From NCBI RefSeq assembly GCF_037992945.1, contig NZ_CP150304.1, positions 4,974,501-5,038,500 on the forward strand: a stretch of DNA of 64,000 nt. The letters are read 5' to 3'. A program made the position numbers and the translations under genes. The DNA comes from Peribacillus sp. FSL E2-0218. GTDB lineage: Bacteria > Bacillota > Bacilli > Bacillales > DSM-1321. The notes beneath the pieces are model-generated. The model had not been told where the DNA came from. It was given only the letters and a program-made list of their open reading frames with translations, and ran no database searches. Below are positions 26,593-36,220 of the stretch, in pieces; position 1 is the first letter of the stretch, and the number at the start of each line of letters is the position of its first letter.

Positions 26593-27882
26593 TTAAGAAC
26601 GTTTAATGCTTGCCGGTCCCTTTTTCCTCTCGGACATCTCTTCATCCAGTTTACTGAAGAATTCTTCATTGCCTTTTGTCTGTTTTAGACGGCGAAGGAA
26701 TTTCTCCGAGAAATCGGGTGAGTCTGACATCGTCTTCCTGATCGCCCATAGTTTATCGAGTCGATCTTTCGGAATTAGCAACTCTTCTTTACGTGTTCCT
26801 GAACGGCGGATATCGATTGCCGGGAAGATGCGTCTTTCAGCAAGGGCACGGTCTAAATGCAGCTCCATGTTACCAGTGCCTTTGAATTCTTCATAAATGA
26901 CATCATCCATTCTTGAACCGGTATCCACCAGTGCCGTAGCAAGGATCGTCAAGCTGCCGCCTTCCTCGATATTCCTAGCCGCACCGAAAAAGCGTTTTGG
27001 GCGATGGAAGGCAGCAGGGTCAATCCCCCCTGATAACGTACGCCCGCTCGGCGGGATGACAAGGTTGTAAGCTCGGGCCAGACGGGTGATGCTGTCCATA
27101 AGGATGATGACATCCCGCTTATGCTCGACGAGGCGCATCGCTCGTTCCAACACCAGTTCCGCAACCTTGATATGGTTTTCCGGCACTTCATCGAACGTTG
27201 AACTAACCACGTCACCGGCAACGGAACGTTCAATGTCCGTCACTTCCTCCGGCCGTTCATCGATCAAAAGGACGATCAATTCCGATTCAGGATGGTTCGT
27301 GGTTATCGCATTGGCAATTTCTTTGATAAGCATCGTCTTCCCAGCCTTAGGCGGTGCAACAATCAGACCGCGCTGGCCAAAACCGACCGGTGCCAGGACA
27401 TCCATAATTCTAGTCGATAAGTTCTTGGGCGTAGTTTCCAGCTTGATTTGCCTGTTTGGATACAGCGGTGTTAAGCCCGGGAAATGAACACGCTCTTTCG
27501 CCGACTCCGGATTATCGCCATTGACGGCCTCGACATGGAGCAATCCGTAATAGCGTTCATTTTCCTTCGGCGGCCTTACCTTACCGGAAACCTTATCACC
27601 ATTGCGCAAATCGAATCTGCGGATTTGGGAAGCGGAAATATAAATATCCTCCGAGCTTGGAGAATAATTGATTGGCCGCAAGAAACCGAACCCCTCTGAA
27701 GGGATGATCTCAAGAACGCCCTCCATGAACAGGAGACCATCCTGCTCGGCCTGTGCCTTCAGGATGGCGAAAATAAGTTCCTTTTTTGAAAGTTTGCTGT
27801 AATAGGAAACTTTATATTCACGGGCGTGCTCATAGAGATCCTTAAGTTTCATGTTTTCTAAATTAGAAATAGTTAAATTCAT
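26593..27882 (-). CDS. rho: Transcription termination factor Rho
   Basis: 429 residues; hexameric RNA helicase that ends transcription. N-terminal Rho domain (LKDLYEHAREYKVSYYSK), RNA-binding GFGFLRP, Walker A APPKAGKTMLIKE near residue 180, Walker B VIILMDSITRLARAYN and the arginine-finger region are intact. Length equals the short Bacillus form. ATG 27882 has only a weak site (GTGGTG). Confidence 0.97.
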   Translation of the reverse strand: MNLTISNLENMKLKDLYEHAREYKVSYYSKLSKKELIFAILKAQAEQDGLLFMEGVLEIIPSEGFGFLRPINYSPSSEDIYISASQIRRFDLRNGDKVSGKVRPPKENERYYGLLHVEAVNGDNPESAKERVHFPGLTPLYPNRQIKLETTPKNLSTRIMDVLAPVGFGQRGLIVAPPKAGKTMLIKEIANAITTNHPESELIVLLIDERPEEVTDIERSVAGDVVSSTFDEVPENHIKVAELVLERAMRLVEHKRDVIILMDSITRLARAYNLVIPPSGRTLSGGIDPAAFHRPKRFFGAARNIEEGGSLTILATALVDTGSRMDDVIYEEFKGTGNMELHLDRALAERRIFPAIDIRRSGTRKEELLIPKDRLDKLWAIRKTMSDSPDFSEKFLRRLKQTKGNEEFFSKLDEEMSERKKGPASIKRS

Positions 27883-28208
27883 TATGACACCACACTTTTA
27901 TTAATTAAACGTTTTCACCCATACAAAAAAAGAAATGGTTTGTTAGATGGAAGAAAAACCGCAATCCATGTACCCGACCAGAGTTTTCTTAGAAAGGATG
28001 ATACATTTTTACATGTAAAGAAGAAAATGATTTGAAGGCTGCTAGAAGTTTGGAGTGAAAGGGCAGATTTTATATATAGTAATCAATTAATAGTAGACCA
28101 AGCTTTATTTTACTTTTTTTATTTTAATTATTCAACTTAAATTTTTTTATAGAGAAAGCGAGCGATGAAACCGCTCGCTTTCCCTGGGGACTTTTTCTGA
28201 AAAATGCC
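27883..28208. other. Gap between glpX and rho
   Basis: 326 bp, very AT-rich near glpX. A hairpin at 28154-28182 (11-bp stem GAAAGCGAGCG) just after glpX is likely its terminator, though the T tail is poor. The remainder must hold the rho promoter and leader; I could not pick a convincing -35/-10 pair. Confidence 0.5.
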
Positions 28209-29171
28209 TCAGTCGATCAAACCATTCGGTTTAATTTTTAGACTATGGCGTCCATCGATGAAACGAACGGTTCCAGATTTTGCGCGCATGACTACGGATT
28301 GCGTCTCGCCATAATGCCCTTTGAATTGGACACCACGTAAAAGTTCACCATCAGTCACACCTGTTGCAGCAAAAATGGCGTCATCTCCGCGAACGAGGTC
28401 TTCCATCCTGAGGACCTTTCCTAGATCAAGACCCATTTTCCCACAGCGTTCCACTTCTTCATCACTCTGCGGAAGAAGCTTGCCTTGGATTTCCCCGCCC
28501 AGGCATTTCAAGGCAACGGCTGAAATGACGCCCTCCGGAGCTCCGCCTGAACCGAATAAGATATCAACACCAGTAAGATCGAAGGCCGTATTGATGGCAC
28601 CCGCTACATCTCCATCATTGATCAACTTGATCCGCGCTCCCGCCTCACGAAGCTCGTGAATGATCTTCGAGTGACGATCCCGGTTCAAAACCGTTGCTAC
28701 GACATCTTGGATATCTTTATTCTTTGCCTTTGCCACAGCCTTAAGGTTGTCCAGTACAGAAGCATTGATATCAATCTGGCCAACAGCCTCAGGACCAACG
28801 GCAATTTTATCCATATACATATCAGGGGCGTGCAGCAAGTTCCCCTTGTCCGCTATCGCCAATACGGCTAATGCATTCCAGCCGCCCGATGCCACGATAT
28901 TGGTGCCTTCCAAAGGGTCGACCGCGACATCCACTAGCGGTCCGAGACCGGTACCAAGCTTTTCGCCAATATAGAGCATCGGCGCTTCATCCATTTCCCC
29001 TTCACCGATTACAACCGTCCCTTGCATGGGAATCGTATTGAACACATCGCGCATGGCACTCGTTGCTGCATCATCCGCTTCATCTTTCTTTCCTCTTCCC
29101 ATCCAACGTGCAGAATTCAAGGCCGCCGCTTCCGTTACGCGAACAAGCTCCATCGATAAACTTCTTTCCAT
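28209..29171 (-). CDS. glpX: Fructose-1,6-bisphosphatase, class II (GlpX)
   Basis: 320 residues; gluconeogenic hydrolysis of fructose-1,6-bisphosphate, metal dependent. Conserved GEGEMDEAPMLYIGE, DVAVDPLEGTN and GSGGAPEGVISA blocks hold metal and substrate ligands. ATG 29171 follows GGGAGCGGG. Neighbours murA2, tal and fbaA give a cluster rich in central-carbon genes. Confidence 0.96.
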   Translation of the reverse strand: MERSLSMELVRVTEAAALNSARWMGRGKKDEADDAATSAMRDVFNTIPMQGTVVIGEGEMDEAPMLYIGEKLGTGLGPLVDVAVDPLEGTNIVASGGWNALAVLAIADKGNLLHAPDMYMDKIAVGPEAVGQIDINASVLDNLKAVAKAKNKDIQDVVATVLNRDRHSKIIHELREAGARIKLINDGDVAGAINTAFDLTGVDILFGSGGAPEGVISAVALKCLGGEIQGKLLPQSDEEVERCGKMGLDLGKVLRMEDLVRGDDAIFAATGVTDGELLRGVQFKGHYGETQSVVMRAKSGTVRFIDGRHSLKIKPNGLID

Positions 29172-29272
29172 TTCCCGCTCCCCCTTATGTACACTAGCAT
29201 GATTTATATATATATATTAGTATAACACATTATATCATATAACGTAACACAGTGAGGCAACAAGAAAAGGGA

Positions 29273-30556
29273 TCAGCTTTTAAGCTGCTCCACTTCTTCT
29301 TGGGTCATTTCTTCACGCCAGATCGTCGCTCCTAATCCAGCAAGCTTCTCCACTAAGTGGCTATAACCACGATCTATATGTTCAAGGCCCGTCACCTCGG
29401 TGATCCCTTCAGCCATCAGGCCGGCAATTACCAAAGCTGCTCCGGCACGCAAATCACTCGCCTTCACTTTTGCACCATGAAGCTGAACGGGACCATCGAT
29501 GATGCCTGCCCGTCCCTCGACCTTGATCTTTGCATTCATGCGGCGCAATTCATCGATATGCTTGAAGCGCGCCCCATATATCGTATCGGTCACCATGCTG
29601 GAGCCGCTCGCTTTTGTCAAAAGGGACGTGAACGGCTGCTGGAGATCCGTCGGGAATCCTGGATATACCAGCGTCTTGATATCAACCGCTTTATATTTTT
29701 CACCCGGTGAGACGAATATCTGATCGTCGCCAGCTTCAATGTTTATACCCATCTCCCTCATTTTGGCTGTCAATGACTCCAAATGCTGGGGTATGACATT
29801 ATCGATCAAGATGCCTTCACCGACAGCAGCTGCCAAGATCATGAAGGTCCCTGCCTCAATCCGGTCTGGTATGATGGTATGTCTGCACCCATGCAAGCTC
29901 TCGACACCGTCAATGCGGATGATATCCGTTCCGGCACCTTTGATTTTCGCACCCATATTGGTTAAAAGAGTGGCAACATCAATGATTTCCGGCTCTTTCG
30001 CAGCATTCTCGATCACGGTTCGCCCTTTGGCCAACACGGCCGCAAGCATGATATTGATGGTTGCCCCGACACTGACGACATCTAAATAGATGCGTGCTCC
30101 CCGCAACTCGTCGGCCCTAAGGTAAATGGCCCCCTGTTCATTCGTCACTTGTGCACCCAGTGCTTCAAAACCCTTGATGTGCTGATCTATGGGGCGGGGT
30201 CCCAAATGACAGCCCCCCGGCAAGCCTATCACTGCCTTTTTGAATTTACCAAGCATCGCACCCATTAAATAATAGGAGGCACGCAACTTCTTCACTCTTC
30301 CATTGGGAAGAGGCATTGATATCATCCTGCTGGGATTAACAGTCATTTCTCCATCATCAAAGGAAACCTCACCGCCAATTTCCTCCATCAACTCTTTTAG
30401 CATTTGTACATCCGAGATATCAGGCAAGCCTTCAATCGTTACAGGTGAGTCCGCTAAAATCGTTGCAGGAATAAGGGCGACCGCACTATTTTTTGCTCCG
30501 CTGACACGAATGCTCCCCTTTAAAGGGTAGCCACCGGCAATTTTAAGTTTTTCCAT
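29273..30556 (-). CDS. murA2: UDP-N-acetylglucosamine 1-carboxyvinyltransferase
   Basis: 427 residues. First committed step of peptidoglycan synthesis, moving enolpyruvate from PEP to UDP-GlcNAc. Lys22/Asn23 (SGAKNS) and the catalytic Cys116 in GLPGGCHLGPRPIDQH are present; with Cys rather than Asp there, fosfomycin sensitivity is expected. Position between tal and glpX corresponds to B. subtilis murZ (murAB), the second MurA paralog. ATG 30556 follows GGGAG. Confidence 0.94.
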   Translation of the reverse strand: MEKLKIAGGYPLKGSIRVSGAKNSAVALIPATILADSPVTIEGLPDISDVQMLKELMEEIGGEVSFDDGEMTVNPSRMISMPLPNGRVKKLRASYYLMGAMLGKFKKAVIGLPGGCHLGPRPIDQHIKGFEALGAQVTNEQGAIYLRADELRGARIYLDVVSVGATINIMLAAVLAKGRTVIENAAKEPEIIDVATLLTNMGAKIKGAGTDIIRIDGVESLHGCRHTIIPDRIEAGTFMILAAAVGEGILIDNVIPQHLESLTAKMREMGINIEAGDDQIFVSPGEKYKAVDIKTLVYPGFPTDLQQPFTSLLTKASGSSMVTDTIYGARFKHIDELRRMNAKIKVEGRAGIIDGPVQLHGAKVKASDLRAGAALVIAGLMAEGITEVTGLEHIDRGYSHLVEKLAGLGATIWREEMTQEEVEQLKS

Positions 30557-30767
30557 AATAAACTCCCTTCCACGCTAAGCACTTAGAAGCCGCTTTCAAA
30601 AAAGTAATATTTTTCCACAAGAAATTTGCATAATCCGACAACATTTACTATCTAGTTTCTTAGTTTACACAAAAGTAGAAAAATCATGTAAAAAAATGAT
30701 AAAAATTTCTAAATTATGTTATTTTCCATTCGACCGATGCAATCTATAGCGACTTAGCGGTAAGGCA

Positions 30768-31418
30768 TTATGCTTCTGTACGAGAATTCCAATCCTTCAA
30801 GAACGCTTCGATTCCTTTGTCAGTCAAGGGATGGTGGAATAATTGCATCAATACTTTATAAGGAATCGTTGCAATATGGGCCCCTTTAAGAGCAGCATCC
30901 GTAATATGCATCGGGTGGCGGATGGAAGCGGCAATGATTTCCGCCTTGATATCATGGATCGCAAAAATGTCAGCAATGTCCGAAATCAAATGCAGGCCGT
31001 TTTGACCGATATCATCCAAACGCCCTAAAAACGGCGATACATAAGTCGCTCCTGCCCTCGCTGCCAATAATGCTTGGTTGGCACTGAAAATAAGGGTCAC
31101 GTTTGTTTTGACACCTTGTTTCGTCAGCGCAGCAACAGCCTTTAAACCATCCGGAGTCATCGGTACCTTGATCGTGATATTAGGCGCAATCGCAACAAGT
31201 TCCTTCGCTTCAGCCATCATTCCTTCAAAATCTAGCGCAATGACCTCAGCAGAAACGGAATCCTCCACTAGGCTGGTGATCTCCTTTAAACGATCATGGA
31301 AGGAAACGCCCTTTTCTCTTGCCACTAGGGACGGATTAGTCGTAACTCCTGCTAAAACGCCAAGTTCATGCGCTTGTCTGATTTCTTCCATGTTTGCTGT
31401 ATCAATAAAGAATTTCAT
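30768..31418 (-). CDS. tal: Transaldolase-like / fructose-6-phosphate aldolase family protein
   Basis: 216 residues, short-type transaldolase. The Schiff-base Lys84 is in NITIKVPMTPDG; VTTNPSL near residue 27 and FLGRLDDIG are family hallmarks. Acts in the non-oxidative pentose phosphate branch; whether it is transaldolase or aldolase cannot be told from sequence alone. ATG 31418 follows GGAGGG. Next to fbaA as in B. subtilis (ywjH). Confidence 0.93.
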   Translation of the reverse strand: MKFFIDTANMEEIRQAHELGVLAGVTTNPSLVAREKGVSFHDRLKEITSLVEDSVSAEVIALDFEGMMAEAKELVAIAPNITIKVPMTPDGLKAVAALTKQGVKTNVTLIFSANQALLAARAGATYVSPFLGRLDDIGQNGLHLISDIADIFAIHDIKAEIIAASIRHPMHITDAALKGAHIATIPYKVLMQLFHHPLTDKGIEAFLKDWNSRTEA

Positions 31419-31605
31419 AAAATACCCTCCATATGTAATCGTTTTTTATTTCTCTAAATTCCCCTTGAATTCTAATTGTTCAAAAAATAGAACCCCCATT
31501 AATCCTGAATCTAAAAGAAACCATTGGGGGGAAGATCCCACCAATGGAGTTATTGCCTTCATCATCCAAGAGATATGGGTTTCGAGCCCTACGTCGGATG
31601 TGATG

Positions 31606-32463
31606 TTATGCTTTACCGTTGGAACCGAATTCACGGATTTTGCCAATGACCGTTTCTTTGATCGCTTCACGGCCAGGAACCATGAATTTACGTGGATCAT
31701 ACACTTCAGAATCATTGTTAAGGACGTCACGTACAGCTTTCGTGAATACAATTTGATTTTCCGTATTCACGTTGATTTTGGATGTTCCAAGCGAAATCGC
31801 TTTTTGGATATCCTTTGTCGGAATGCCTGTCCCGCCATGAAGAACTAGTGGTTTTTGCGTTAAATCACGTACCTCTTCCATTTCTTTATAACCAAGATCC
31901 GGCTCACCTTTGTATGGTCCATGAACGGATCCCAAAGCTGGTGCGAAACAATCGACATTCGTTTCTTTGACTAATTGTTCACATTCTTGAGGGTCTGCGT
32001 ACACGACGCCATCAGCAATTACATCATCTTCTTGTCCACCAACCGTACCTACTTCCGCTTCAACGGATACATTACGGGCATGGGCGAATTCAACAACCTT
32101 CTTCGTCGTTTCGATGTTTTCCTCGATCGGATGATGTGACGCATCGATCATCACTGAAGTGAATCCAGCTTCGATCGCTTCTTTACATTTATCAAAACTT
32201 GAACCATGGTCAAGGTGAATGGCCACAGGAACTGTAATTTTCATATCTTCCAATAAACCTTGAACCATCATGACAGTCGTTTTGAAACCACCCATATGAC
32301 GGGCAGCCCCTTCGGAAACACCAAGGATGACCGGGGATTTTTCTTGTTCCGCAGCGGCTAGAATAGCTTGAGTCCACTCTAGGTTATTGATGTTGAATTG
32401 ACCTACTGCATACTTTTCTTCAAGAGCTTTATTGAGCATATCTTTCATAGAAACTAAAGGCAT
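31606..32463 (-). CDS. fbaA: Fructose-bisphosphate aldolase, class II
   Basis: 285 residues; zinc-dependent aldolase of glycolysis and gluconeogenesis. HLDHGSS holds zinc and catalytic residues, SVEAEVGTVGGQED and LVLHGGTGIP complete the active site. ATG 32463 follows AGGAGG. Lies between tal and spo0F. Confidence 0.98.
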   Translation of the reverse strand: MPLVSMKDMLNKALEEKYAVGQFNINNLEWTQAILAAAEQEKSPVILGVSEGAARHMGGFKTTVMMVQGLLEDMKITVPVAIHLDHGSSFDKCKEAIEAGFTSVMIDASHHPIEENIETTKKVVEFAHARNVSVEAEVGTVGGQEDDVIADGVVYADPQECEQLVKETNVDCFAPALGSVHGPYKGEPDLGYKEMEEVRDLTQKPLVLHGGTGIPTKDIQKAISLGTSKINVNTENQIVFTKAVRDVLNNDSEVYDPRKFMVPGREAIKETVIGKIREFGSNGKA

Positions 32464-32634
32464 TTGATTTCCTCCTACTGATGGGTGTAATTATGTTAAA
32501 GTTATTTCTTTCTAGATATTCCCTAAAATCGAAGTAGCATACGCTTATCGATCAGAATATCTTTCCTCTTGTAGCATATCAATACATCAAAAAAACAGCA
32601 ACAAATACACTATCCCGAGCATTAAAATTTATTC

Positions 32635-32671
32635 CAAAAAAACGCGGCACATCTTGAAAAAGATAGCCGCG
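32635..32671 (-). terminator. Terminator of spo0F
   Basis: Stem CGCGGC...GCCGCG with inner ATCTT/AAGAT pairing and a long T run on the minus strand. Confidence 0.8.
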
Positions 32672-32709
32672 GCAACCCTATAGCCAATAGTATCATCCGT
32701 TCAAAACCA

Positions 32710-33081
32710 TCAGCTTGACTGAATCGGTAGGTATTCACGAACCGCTTTTCTAATATCATCAATATCGAAAGGTTTTGCAAAGTGGGTCATCGCCCCTAGA
32801 TCTTTCGCTTCTTGAATCATATCAAGTTCCCCATAAGCGGTCATGATGATGACCCGGATATCGGGATCGACGACTTTCATCCGTTTCAGGATCTCTATTC
32901 CATCCATTCCAGGAATCTTCATATCGAGCAATACAAGATCCGGTGAATGATTATTCAGGACTTCCAGAGCTTGGATTCCATTTGCGGCTTGAAATGTATC
33001 ATACCCTTCTTTATGTAAAACCTCGTTCAATAAAATACGGATGCCGAATTGATCATCAACTATCAATATCTTCCCTGACAT
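32710..33081 (-). CDS. spo0F: Sporulation phosphorelay response regulator Spo0F
   Basis: 123 residues, single receiver domain without output domain; relays phosphate from sporulation kinases to Spo0B. Acidic pocket Asp9/Asp10 (ILIVDDQFGIR), phosphoacceptor Asp53 (LVLLDMKIPGMDG), the Thr of IIMTAYGE and Lys of HFAKPFD are intact. ATG 33081 follows GAGAGGTG; the 26-codon extension upstream is an artefact. A SigH promoter lies ~110 bp upstream. Confidence 0.96.
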   Translation of the reverse strand: MSGKILIVDDQFGIRILLNEVLHKEGYDTFQAANGIQALEVLNNHSPDLVLLDMKIPGMDGIEILKRMKVVDPDIRVIIMTAYGELDMIQEAKDLGAMTHFAKPFDIDDIRKAVREYLPIQSS

Positions 33082-33186
33082 TTTATCACCTCTCCTCTTT
33101 CCGATTTTTAAAAATATCAGCCTAACCGGCATATTACCCAAACATGTATTTACTTTCACATTTTCACAAACTTGAATTCTATGTTC

Positions 33187-33215
33187 CTATTCGATAATTG
33201 TAACAAAATTCCTGC
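33187..33215 (-). promoter_or_regulatory. SigH promoter of spo0F
   Basis: Minus strand GCAGGAATT, an 11-bp spacer, ATCGAATAG. Both match the SigH consensus (RNAGGAWWW and RNNGAATWW) with no or almost no mismatch. spo0F has a SigH promoter in B. subtilis. I found no convincing Spo0A box beside it. Confidence 0.75.
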
Positions 33216-33361
33216 CACATAGCTAAAAGGAATTTTTATTTTTTGGTTTTTCTGACCTATTCAGCAAATCGATCCATACTGACCAAAAATCCAGAAGCCT
33301 GTCAATGCAGCGGAAAGTCCTTTATAATAAAGGGAATATTTTTTAAAAGGAGTCCCTGATC

Positions 33362-33895
33362 ATGTTAAAAATTTTCTCGACACAGCTAAGTGGTATATTT
33401 AAAAAAATGATGGATAATGAAGCCTTTGAAATGGAGGATGCCGGACGTCTGCTGGCTCAGGCCGCGGTTGGGGATGGCTCCATCTTCATACAAGGCTTTG
33501 GTGAAATGCAAGGCGTCACGGCCGAGGCGATGGACGGGGCAGAGCCCTTTCCGAAAGCAAAAAGATATGAACACGGCGAAACTATTTCAAGAGAAGATCG
33601 ATTCCTTATTTTCAGCCGGAAATCCGATGACAGCGAAGCATTGAAGCTTGCCAAAGCCCTTAAAGAAAAAGATATACCCTTTGTCGCCGTTTCCACCTCC
33701 GCAGCGACCGATGAGGACTCTCTTACGGAACTGGCTGACGTACATATCGACTTACGGATCCACCGTGGACTGATTCCCGATGAAGCTGGAAACCGCTATG
33801 GCTACCCCACCCTCATTGCTGCCCTTTTCGCTTATTACGGAATTAAATTCACTCTTGAGGAAATTATCCAAGAATATCAAAATGAAGAAGACTAA
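33362..33895 (+). CDS. ywjG: DUF2529 family protein YwjG
   Basis: 177 residues, function unknown. Reads like a reduced SIS-type (sugar isomerase) fold: QGFGEMQGVTAEAMDGAEPF, FSRKSDDSEALKLAKALKEK, and VAVSTSAATDEDSL. Transcribed divergently from spo0F, as in B. subtilis. Start ATG 33362 follows AAAAGGAG. A TATAAT at 33323-33328 is a likely -10 with a poor -35. Confidence 0.85.
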   Translation: MLKIFSTQLSGIFKKMMDNEAFEMEDAGRLLAQAAVGDGSIFIQGFGEMQGVTAEAMDGAEPFPKAKRYEHGETISREDRFLIFSRKSDDSEALKLAKALKEKDIPFVAVSTSAATDEDSLTELADVHIDLRIHRGLIPDEAGNRYGYPTLIAALFAYYGIKFTLEEIIQEYQNEED

Positions 33896-33910
33896 CCTTC
33901 TTGAACTACA

Positions 33911-33948
33911 AAAGGTATCGGAATGATCTATCCCGGTACCTTTTTGAT
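33911..33948 (+). terminator. Terminator of ywjG
   Basis: An 11-bp stem (33911-33921 with 33933-33943) with one G-U pair, followed by TTTTTGATTT, 15 bp after the ywjG stop. Confidence 0.8.
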
Positions 33949-34115
33949 TTACAATCGGACCGAAGCTAACAGTCCCCGCCACTTTTCTCGCGAGTTTGGG
34001 CTTGGCATTGAATTTGAGTCCGGTTCTCTTAAAAATTGCGTTTTTCACACACTTTTTGTACTTTTTCCCGACAGCTGCATCTGGGCAGACAGTTTTCGAC
34101 CTTCATCAAAACCTA

Positions 34116-34164
34116 AACAAAAAAACTGCAGGCAAGCTCGATTAATCATCGAGTTTGCCTGCAG
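34116..34164 (-). terminator. Terminator of pyrG (dispersed palindrome family)
   Basis: A 17-bp stem with one G-U pair (34126-34142 with 34148-34164), 5-nt loop, then seven T residues on the minus strand. Arms CTGCAGGCAA...TTGCCTGCAG are near copies of the hairpins at 12756 and 51327. A second small hairpin, 34171-34187, ends in a T run on the plus strand. Confidence 0.85.
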
Positions 34165-34198
34165 TCTGACACAGCCTTAGAGGCTGTTTTTTTATTTA

Positions 34199-35806
34199 TT
34201 AAAGTTTTTCGCTGCGCTTTAAGGACATCCCGACAAAGTCACGGAATAGTGGCTGTGGACGGTTAGGGCGTGATGTGAATTCCGGATGGAATTGAGAAGC
34301 CACAAACCATGGATGATCTTTCAATTCAACGATCTCGACCAGACGGCCATCTGGGCTTGTTCCAGAGAAGACGAAGCCTGCTTCTTCCATCGCCTGACGG
34401 TAATGATTATTGAATTCATAACGGTGACGGTGACGTTCATACACAACCTCGTCATTATAAGCCTCGTAAGCTTTGGTGCCCTCGATAAGCTTACATGGAT
34501 ATAAACCAAGACGAAGTGTACCGCCCAAATCTTCTACATCCTTTTGCTCTGGAAGAAGATCGATGATTGGATCTGGAGTATCCGCTTGAATCTCGGCAGA
34601 ATGGGCTTCCGGCAATCCTAAAACGTTGCGCGCATATTCAATGGACGCCAATTGCATGCCTAAACAGATTCCGAAGAATGGTGTTTTTGTCGTACGGGCA
34701 TATTCTGTCGCAGCAATTTTCCCTTCGATGCCACGATCTCCAAAACCGCCCGGAACAAGGATGCCGTCTGCATCTTGAAGAAGCTCAGCAACATTTTCTT
34801 TCGTTACGTCTTCCGAATTGACCCAGTCGATTTCGACATCGGCGTCAAACGCATAGCCTGCGTGCTTAAGTGCTTCCACTACAGAAAGATAAGCATCTTG
34901 CAGCTCCACATATTTTCCGACAAGAGCGATTTTCGTTTTCTTCGATAAAGAAGTAACCTTTTTGACTAGTTCCTTCCAATCTTCCATATCCGCCTCGCCG
35001 CAATCCAATTTCAAGTGATCGCAAACGATTTGGTCCATATTTTGCGCTTGAAGGGCAAGCGGGATGGAGTAAAGCGTATCTGCATCCAGACATTCGATAA
35101 CCGACTTTTTATCGATATCGCAGAATAAAGCAATTTTATCCTTCATATCTTGTGAGATCGGGCTTTCTGTACGTGCAACGATGATGTTCGGCTGAATGCC
35201 GAGGCTGCGCAATTCCTTCACGCTATGCTGTGTCGGTTTCGTTTTCATTTCACCAGCAGCTTTAATATAAGGGACAAGTGTACAGTGAATGTACATAACA
35301 TTGTTGATTCCGATATCACTTTTGATTTGGCGAATCGCTTCAAGGAATGGAAGAGATTCGATATCCCCTACCGTACCGCCGATTTCCGTAATGACGATAT
35401 CCGCATTCGTTTCATTGCCTGAACGGAAAACCCGCTCTTTAATTTCATTCGTGATGTGGGGGATGACTTGTACCGTTCCGCCCAAATAGTCGCCGCGGCG
35501 TTCTTTTCTAAGGACGGTTGAATAAATTTTCCCTGTTGTCACATTGCTGTGTTTGCCAAGGTTGATATCGATGAACCGCTCATAGTGACCTAGGTCCAAA
35601 TCCGTCTCCGCGCCATCATCCGTAACGAACACTTCACCGTGTTGGTATGGACTCATCGTACCTGGATCCAAGTTGATATACGGGTCAAATTTCTGGATCG
35701 TCACATTCAATCCCCTATTTTTCAAAAGTCTTCCTAAAGAAGCGGCCGTTATCCCTTTTCCTAAGGAAGAAACTACTCCACCTGTCACAAAAATATATTT
35801 TGTCAT
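34199..35806 (-). CDS. pyrG: CTP synthase
   Basis: 535 residues. Makes CTP from UTP using ATP and glutamine. N-terminal synthase domain with GVVSSLGKGITAASLGRLL, and C-terminal class I glutaminase with the nucleophile Cys ~381 in FFGICLGMQLA and the His/Glu of QFHPEFTSRP. ATG 35806 follows AGGAGG. The ~370-nt leader carries a CTP-responsive attenuator. Confidence 0.98.
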   Translation of the reverse strand: MTKYIFVTGGVVSSLGKGITAASLGRLLKNRGLNVTIQKFDPYINLDPGTMSPYQHGEVFVTDDGAETDLDLGHYERFIDINLGKHSNVTTGKIYSTVLRKERRGDYLGGTVQVIPHITNEIKERVFRSGNETNADIVITEIGGTVGDIESLPFLEAIRQIKSDIGINNVMYIHCTLVPYIKAAGEMKTKPTQHSVKELRSLGIQPNIIVARTESPISQDMKDKIALFCDIDKKSVIECLDADTLYSIPLALQAQNMDQIVCDHLKLDCGEADMEDWKELVKKVTSLSKKTKIALVGKYVELQDAYLSVVEALKHAGYAFDADVEIDWVNSEDVTKENVAELLQDADGILVPGGFGDRGIEGKIAATEYARTTKTPFFGICLGMQLASIEYARNVLGLPEAHSAEIQADTPDPIIDLLPEQKDVEDLGGTLRLGLYPCKLIEGTKAYEAYNDEVVYERHRHRYEFNNHYRQAMEEAGFVFSGTSPDGRLVEIVELKDHPWFVASQFHPEFTSRPNRPQPLFRDFVGMSLKRSEKL

Positions 35807-36098
35807 CTCATATCCTCCTAATAGAATGTTTTCTTCCGATCCTGCTGCTTGATATACAGGTCAATTGGAACTTGCACCAATACACCGCCAGATAAGCGGT
35901 CAAAAGCCAAAAGACGTAAAGCGGTATGCCATTAATCACTTAAAGGTCTTTAGTGAGAGTCATGCACGATGCATGAACAAGGTTAAACTTCCGCAAATGA
36001 CAGTAAAACATAAATAGGTTCTCCATAGTTTTTACAATTCTACGAGAAATCATTTTTAAAAATAAAAAAATGATGTCATTTATCCATTCCATCATTAA

Positions 36099-36137
36099 AA
36101 ACAAAAACGCTCCGCTTACAAAAAAAGTAAGGGAGCG
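36099..36137 (-). terminator. pyrG leader attenuator hairpin
   Basis: Intrinsic terminator ~38 nt into the pyrG leader: stem 36108-36119 with 36127-36137, followed by TTTTTG on the minus strand. Its 5' arm holds CGCTCCCTTAC; the CUCCC stretch is what extra 5' G residues would pair with when CTP is low, preventing termination. Mechanism known from B. subtilis pyrG. Confidence 0.85.
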
Positions 36138-36173
36138 ATATAATTTAATCATTGTGTCCTTTTTAAAGGAGCC

Positions 36174-36210
36174 CAAAAATGATTCTACAAATTTCGCCTC
36201 AAAAAGTCAA
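36174..36210 (-). promoter_or_regulatory. pyrG promoter with GGGC start
   Basis: Minus strand TTGACT (36205-36210), 17-bp spacer, TAGAAT (36182-36187), then CATTTTT and GGGCTCC starting at 36174. A GGGC initial sequence is the requirement for reiterative G addition in B. subtilis pyrG control. The promoter sits 10 bp after the rpoE stop. Confidence 0.85.
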
Positions 36211-36220
36211 GGGCGATTAT

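Noticed and set aside
33082..33361. Spo0A boxes in the spo0F-ywjG gap
   Set aside because: Only a six-of-seven match (TATCGAA) overlapping the SigH -10 was found; not enough to claim an operator.
35940..36176. Open frame of 78 codons in the pyrG leader (minus strand)
   Set aside because: It begins at the pyrG start site and runs through the attenuator hairpin. No ribosome site fits, and the RNA structure explains the sequence.
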